DNA of 63,382 nucleotides from an uncultured Lachnospiraceae bacterium (lineage in GTDB: Bacteria > Bacillota > Clostridia > Lachnospirales > Lachnospiraceae): NCBI GenBank assembly GCA_947625135.1, contig CANQNE010000012.1, forward strand, positions 1 to 63,382, written 5' to 3'. Made by a program: the position numbers and the translations under genes. Shown here one piece after another: positions 60,610 to 63,382 of this stretch. Under the pieces are notes generated by a model. It did no database searches and was not told the origin of the DNA. It worked only from the letters and a program-made list of their open reading frames with translations. Numbering within the stretch: position 1 is the stretch's first letter; each line of letters begins with the position of its first letter.

Positions 60610-61041
60610 ATGTTCATGGGTGAATACAGCCACAGTATCGACGCAAAGGGCAGAGTGATCATTCCTGCCAAATACAGAGAAGAGCTGGGCGATAAATTTG
60701 TGATCACCAAAGGAATGGACGGCTGTTTGTTTGTACTTCCCGAGGCCGCCTTCCGTGAACTTACCGACCAGCTGAAGGCGCTGCCCCTCAGCGTGAAAGA
60801 AAGCCGCAAGCTGGTGCGCCACTTTTCCGGAGCCGCCTCCGAGGGTGAGCTGGACAAGCAGGGACGTGTGCTGTTGCCTGCAAAGCTGAGAGAACACGCG
60901 GGATTAGAAAAGGATGTTGTGCTGGTAGGCGTATTGGACAAGGTAGAGATCTGGAGCAGGGAGCGCTGGGAAAGCGCGGATGACGATGCGGATATGGATG
61001 TGATCGAAGCCCATCTTGCACAGCTTGGCCTCAGCATCTGA
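60610..61041 (+). CDS. mraZ: Transcriptional regulator MraZ
   Basis: 143 residues, two SpoVT/AbrB-like swapped-hairpin halves: [20 protein letters not shown] with YREEL, and [20 protein letters not shown] with REHAGL. Standard size and motif DxKGR/DxQGR in each half. It forms rings that bind repeat arrays and controls the division cluster. GGGGAGGTG lies 8-9 nt before the ATG. Confidence 0.96.
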   Translation: MFMGEYSHSIDAKGRVIIPAKYREELGDKFVITKGMDGCLFVLPEAAFRELTDQLKALPLSVKESRKLVRHFSGAASEGELDKQGRVLLPAKLREHAGLEKDVVLVGVLDKVEIWSRERWESADDDADMDVIEAHLAQLGLSI

Positions 61042-61061
61042 CCGGGAAGGGGCAGTATTAT

Positions 61062-61994
61062 ATGAACTTTGAACACCGTTCGGTTTTGTTGGATGAATGT
61101 GTGGACATGCTCCGTATCGTGCCGGACGGCATTTATGTGGACGGCACCCTGGGCGGCGGCGGACATGCCTATGAGATCTGCCGGCGCTTAAAAGAAGGGA
61201 AGCTGATCGGGATCGACCGGGACGGAGCGGCCATTGAGGCTGCGGGACGGCGGCTGTCTCCTTTTGGCAGTATGGTGACGGTGATCCGCGGCAATTATGC
61301 GGAGATGAAGCCTGCGCTTTCCCGGCTTGGCATTGAAAAGGTCAACGGGATCCTGCTGGATCTGGGCGTTTCCAGTTATCAGCTGGATACTGCCGAGCGG
61401 GGCTTCAGCTACAAGCTGGACGCGCCGTTGGATATGCGGATGGATCAGCGGCAGACGCTGACGGCGAAAGACATAGTCAATACGTACAGTGAGGCGGAGC
61501 TGTTCCATATTATCCGGGATTATGGGGAAGACCGGTTCGCGAAAAATATCGCCAAACATATTGTGGCGGCCCGGCAGCAAAAGTCCATAGAGACAACGGG
61601 AGAACTGACAGAAATCCTGCGCAGAGCCATTCCCATGAAGGTGCAGGCCACTGCGGGGCACCCGGCAAAAAGAACCTTTCAGGCCATCCGGATCGCGCTT
61701 AACGGAGAGCTTGAAAGCCTGGAGAAGGCTTTGGAGGATATGATCACCCTTCTGGCGCCGGGAGGAAGGCTTTGCATCATCACCTTTCACTCGCTGGAGG
61801 ATCGGATCGTGAAGAACGCCTTCAGAACCGCAGAAAACCCCTGTACATGCCCCAGAGAGTTTCCGGTATGTGTTTGCGGCAAGAAGAGTCAGGGGACGGT
61901 GATCACCAGAAAACCGGTGCTTCCGGGAGAGAAAGAGCTGGCTCAGAACAGACGGGCCAAGAGCGCGAAGCTGCGGGTGTTTGAGCATGTATGA
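61062..61994 (+). CDS. rsmH: 16S rRNA m4C1402 methyltransferase RsmH
   Basis: 310 residues. [30 protein letters not shown] (SAM site), [20 protein letters not shown] and [16 protein letters not shown] are RsmH signatures. It methylates N4 of C1402 in the 16S rRNA decoding centre. Normal position, 20 nt after mraZ. Confidence 0.97.
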   Translation: MNFEHRSVLLDECVDMLRIVPDGIYVDGTLGGGGHAYEICRRLKEGKLIGIDRDGAAIEAAGRRLSPFGSMVTVIRGNYAEMKPALSRLGIEKVNGILLDLGVSSYQLDTAERGFSYKLDAPLDMRMDQRQTLTAKDIVNTYSEAELFHIIRDYGEDRFAKNIAKHIVAARQQKSIETTGELTEILRRAIPMKVQATAGHPAKRTFQAIRIALNGELESLEKALEDMITLLAPGGRLCIITFHSLEDRIVKNAFRTAENPCTCPREFPVCVCGKKSQGTVITRKPVLPGEKELAQNRRAKSAKLRVFEHV

Positions 61995-62044
61995 AAACAG
62001 TTGGATATAGAAGAAAAGGCAGTGGCTGAAAGCGGGAGGTATTT

Positions 62045-62548
62045 ATGGCGGCAACTCATAAAAACGAAAGCTATATTCAGGGGAATACAGTCAGAAAGAA
62101 TGTGCGCGTATTGGAAGATCACCGCAATGATCTCCAGTACCAGATCCAGAGACAGGAGCGGAAGGAACGGAGACGCAGCATTGCGCAGGCAGAGAGGATG
62201 AGCCTTGTGTATGTGCTGTTTCTGGCGGCTGCTGCGGTGATGCTGGTGTGCATCTGTTATCAGTTTCTGACGCTGCAGACAACGATGAAAAAGAATATTG
62301 CAAATATTTCTTCTCTGCGGGTGCAGGTGGAAGAGATGAAGGCCCAGAATGATTTTAATCTGACGAGGATAGAAGAATCCGTGGATCTCAACCAGATCAA
62401 ACAGATCGCAGGGGACAAGCTGGGCATGAAGGAGGCGGATGCTTCCCAGATCATAAATTATGATTATGATGCAAGCGATTACGTGAGACAGTACAAGAGC
62501 GTTCCCGAGGGCGAAAAGCCTTCTGTTCTGGATTATTTCAGCAAATGA
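62045..62548 (+). CDS. ftsL: Cell division protein FtsL-like
   Basis: 167 residues. A basic cytosolic N-terminus (~1-52, RRRSIAQAERM), one membrane helix (~54-75, LVYVLFLAAAAVMLVCICY), and an extracytoplasmic coiled coil (~80-120) with an acidic tail. Low similarity but the usual FtsL topology, place and size between rsmH and a penicillin-binding protein. It links FtsB/DivIC and the septal PBP in the divisome. Confidence 0.85.
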   Translation: MAATHKNESYIQGNTVRKNVRVLEDHRNDLQYQIQRQERKERRRSIAQAERMSLVYVLFLAAAAVMLVCICYQFLTLQTTMKKNIANISSLRVQVEEMKAQNDFNLTRIEESVDLNQIKQIAGDKLGMKEADASQIINYDYDASDYVRQYKSVPEGEKPSVLDYFSK

Positions 62549-62588
62549 TACCGGCCGGAAGAAAGTCTCATGAATGAGGAGAAGAACT

Positions 62589-63382
62589 GTGGCGAGAAAA
62601 CGGGTAAAAAAGAACAGAAAACTGACAGGAAAAATGCAGCGCAAACTGGTGTTATTGTTTGCGCTGGTTTTGATTGCGCTGATCGTTTTAAACGGTCACA
62701 TGATCTACATTAACGCGGCCAGCGGCGACCGATATACAAAAAAGGTATTGTCCCAGAAAGGCTACCGGAGCGAGTCGATCCCGTTCAGACGAGGCGCCAT
62801 CAAGGATATCAACGGAGAAGTGCTGGCGATCAGCGAAAAGGTGTATTATGTGATCTTTGACTGCAACGTGCTGAACACGGTAAATGAAAAGAAAAAGGAA
62901 ACCGTGCAGAATGAAACGATACGGGCGCTGACGGAGCATTTTTCAGGGCTGGACGAGGAGACACTGCGGGGATATCTTCGGGACAAACCCACGAGTACCT
63001 ATATCCGGATCCTGAAGGAAGTGCCTTACGATGTAGTGCAGGAGTTCAAGGAAAAGCAGGAGGAAAATGAGAATATTCAGGGGGTCTGGTTTGAGGAAAC
63101 CTATATCCGCAAATATCCGGGAGATTATCTTGCAAGTAATCTGCTGGGCTTTACTGTTTCCGGAGACGTGGGAAACTGGGGCGTGGAGGAATATTATAAT
63201 GACCAGTTAAACGGCATTGCAGGGCGTACTTACGGATATCTGAATGATGAATCCGCACTGGAAACTTCCACACAGGCGGCTGTGGACGGCAATAACGTGA
63301 TCCTGAACATCGACGCGGGCATCCAGCGGATCGTGGAGAAGCATGTGACTGCCTTTAACGAGGAACACAGAAATGAGGCAAA
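62589..63382 (+). CDS. Penicillin-binding protein, class B (FtsI/SpoVD/PBP2 type), 3'-truncated by the window end
   Basis: The frame stays open from GTG 62589 to the window end (264 codons). GAGGAG lies 6 nt before the GTG. A basic start (ARKRVKKNRK) precedes a membrane helix (~20-38). The PBP dimerisation domain follows: RRGAIKDINGEVLAISEK, the TYIRILKEVP strand, RKYPGDYLASNLLGFTVSG, GVEEYYNDQLNGIAGRTYGY, and NVILNIDAGIQRIVEKH leading towards the transpeptidase domain. The SxxK, SxN and KTG motifs lie beyond the window. Position after ftsL marks it as the septal FtsI/PBP2 or the sporulation SpoVD; these cannot be separated here. Confidence 0.92.
   Translation, partial: MARKRVKKNRKLTGKMQRKLVLLFALVLIALIVLNGHMIYINAASGDRYTKKVLSQKGYRSESIPFRRGAIKDINGEVLAISEKVYYVIFDCNVLNTVNEKKKETVQNETIRALTEHFSGLDEETLRGYLRDKPTSTYIRILKEVPYDVVQEFKEKQEENENIQGVWFEETYIRKYPGDYLASNLLGFTVSGDVGNWGVEEYYNDQLNGIAGRTYGYLNDESALETSTQAAVDGNNVILNIDAGIQRIVEKHVTAFNEEHRNEA

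Overview
The window reads as a chromosomal segment of a Gram-positive anaerobe of the class Clostridia, most likely family Lachnospiraceae. The grounds are ribosome sites close to GGAGG, moderate GC with AT-rich promoters, type I dockerin repeats on secreted proteins, a Csp-like subtilase, a CdaA/CdaR pair, FtsEX with a coiled-coil M23 hydrolase, and an mraZ-rsmH-ftsL-PBP cluster. The genus cannot be fixed from sequence alone. I see no rRNA, prophage, insertion sequence or CRISPR array. One tRNA gene (Gln, CUG) is present.

Positions 1-13600: a YitT membrane protein, then a run on the plus strand: PucR-type regulator, ftsE, ftsX, secreted coiled-coil M23 hydrolase, S41 processing protease, ClpX-like unfoldase, Csp-like S8 protease. 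A cyclophilin lies on the minus strand. Two secreted peptidoglycan peptidases with dockerin repeats follow (M23 and M15), then a ParA ATPase overlapping a small basic, Ala/Lys-rich protein. Positions 13600-26400: an ammonium transporter fused to a PII domain behind an elaborate leader, tRNA-Gln, acyl-ACP thioesterase, CvfB-like S1 protein, RidA, an MreB paralogue, RecD2, ComF, two uncharacterised membrane proteins with cdaA and cdaR, and HPr.

Positions 26500-51300 form a surface-polysaccharide locus. It encodes a GtrB-like glycosyltransferase, a GT4 enzyme, GDP-mannose synthesis (manC), GDP-D-rhamnose synthesis (gmd, rmd), the complete dTDP-L-rhamnose pathway (rmlA, C, B, D), an ABC exporter (Wzm with an added N-terminal domain, Wzt with a C-terminal glycan-binding domain), a WbdD-like methyltransferase/kinase-like/coiled-coil protein, two large multidomain glycosyltransferases, a phosphohexomutase, another GT4 enzyme, an LCP-family ligase and a WcaJ/WbaP-type initiating transferase. 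Read together they describe a polymer built on undecaprenyl phosphate, probably rich in D- and L-rhamnose or mannose. It would be capped by the WbdD-like protein, exported by Wzm/Wzt and attached to the wall by the LCP enzyme.

Positions 51500-63382: an HtrA protease with a repeat-rich cytoplasmic N-terminus, a 1,215-residue secreted Cys/His-repeat protein ending in a PEVT linker and a dockerin, two PLP aminotransferases with a small COG2426 membrane protein, and the start of the division cluster. There mraZ sits behind a promoter followed by a ladder of 10-bp repeats, then rsmH, ftsL and a penicillin-binding protein that runs off the end.

The most notable points are the capping and export system, the beta module shared by two glycosyltransferases, the ParA/basic-protein pair, the Amt-PII fusion with its leader, the divergent ClpX paralogue, and the secreted Cys/His-repeat protein.
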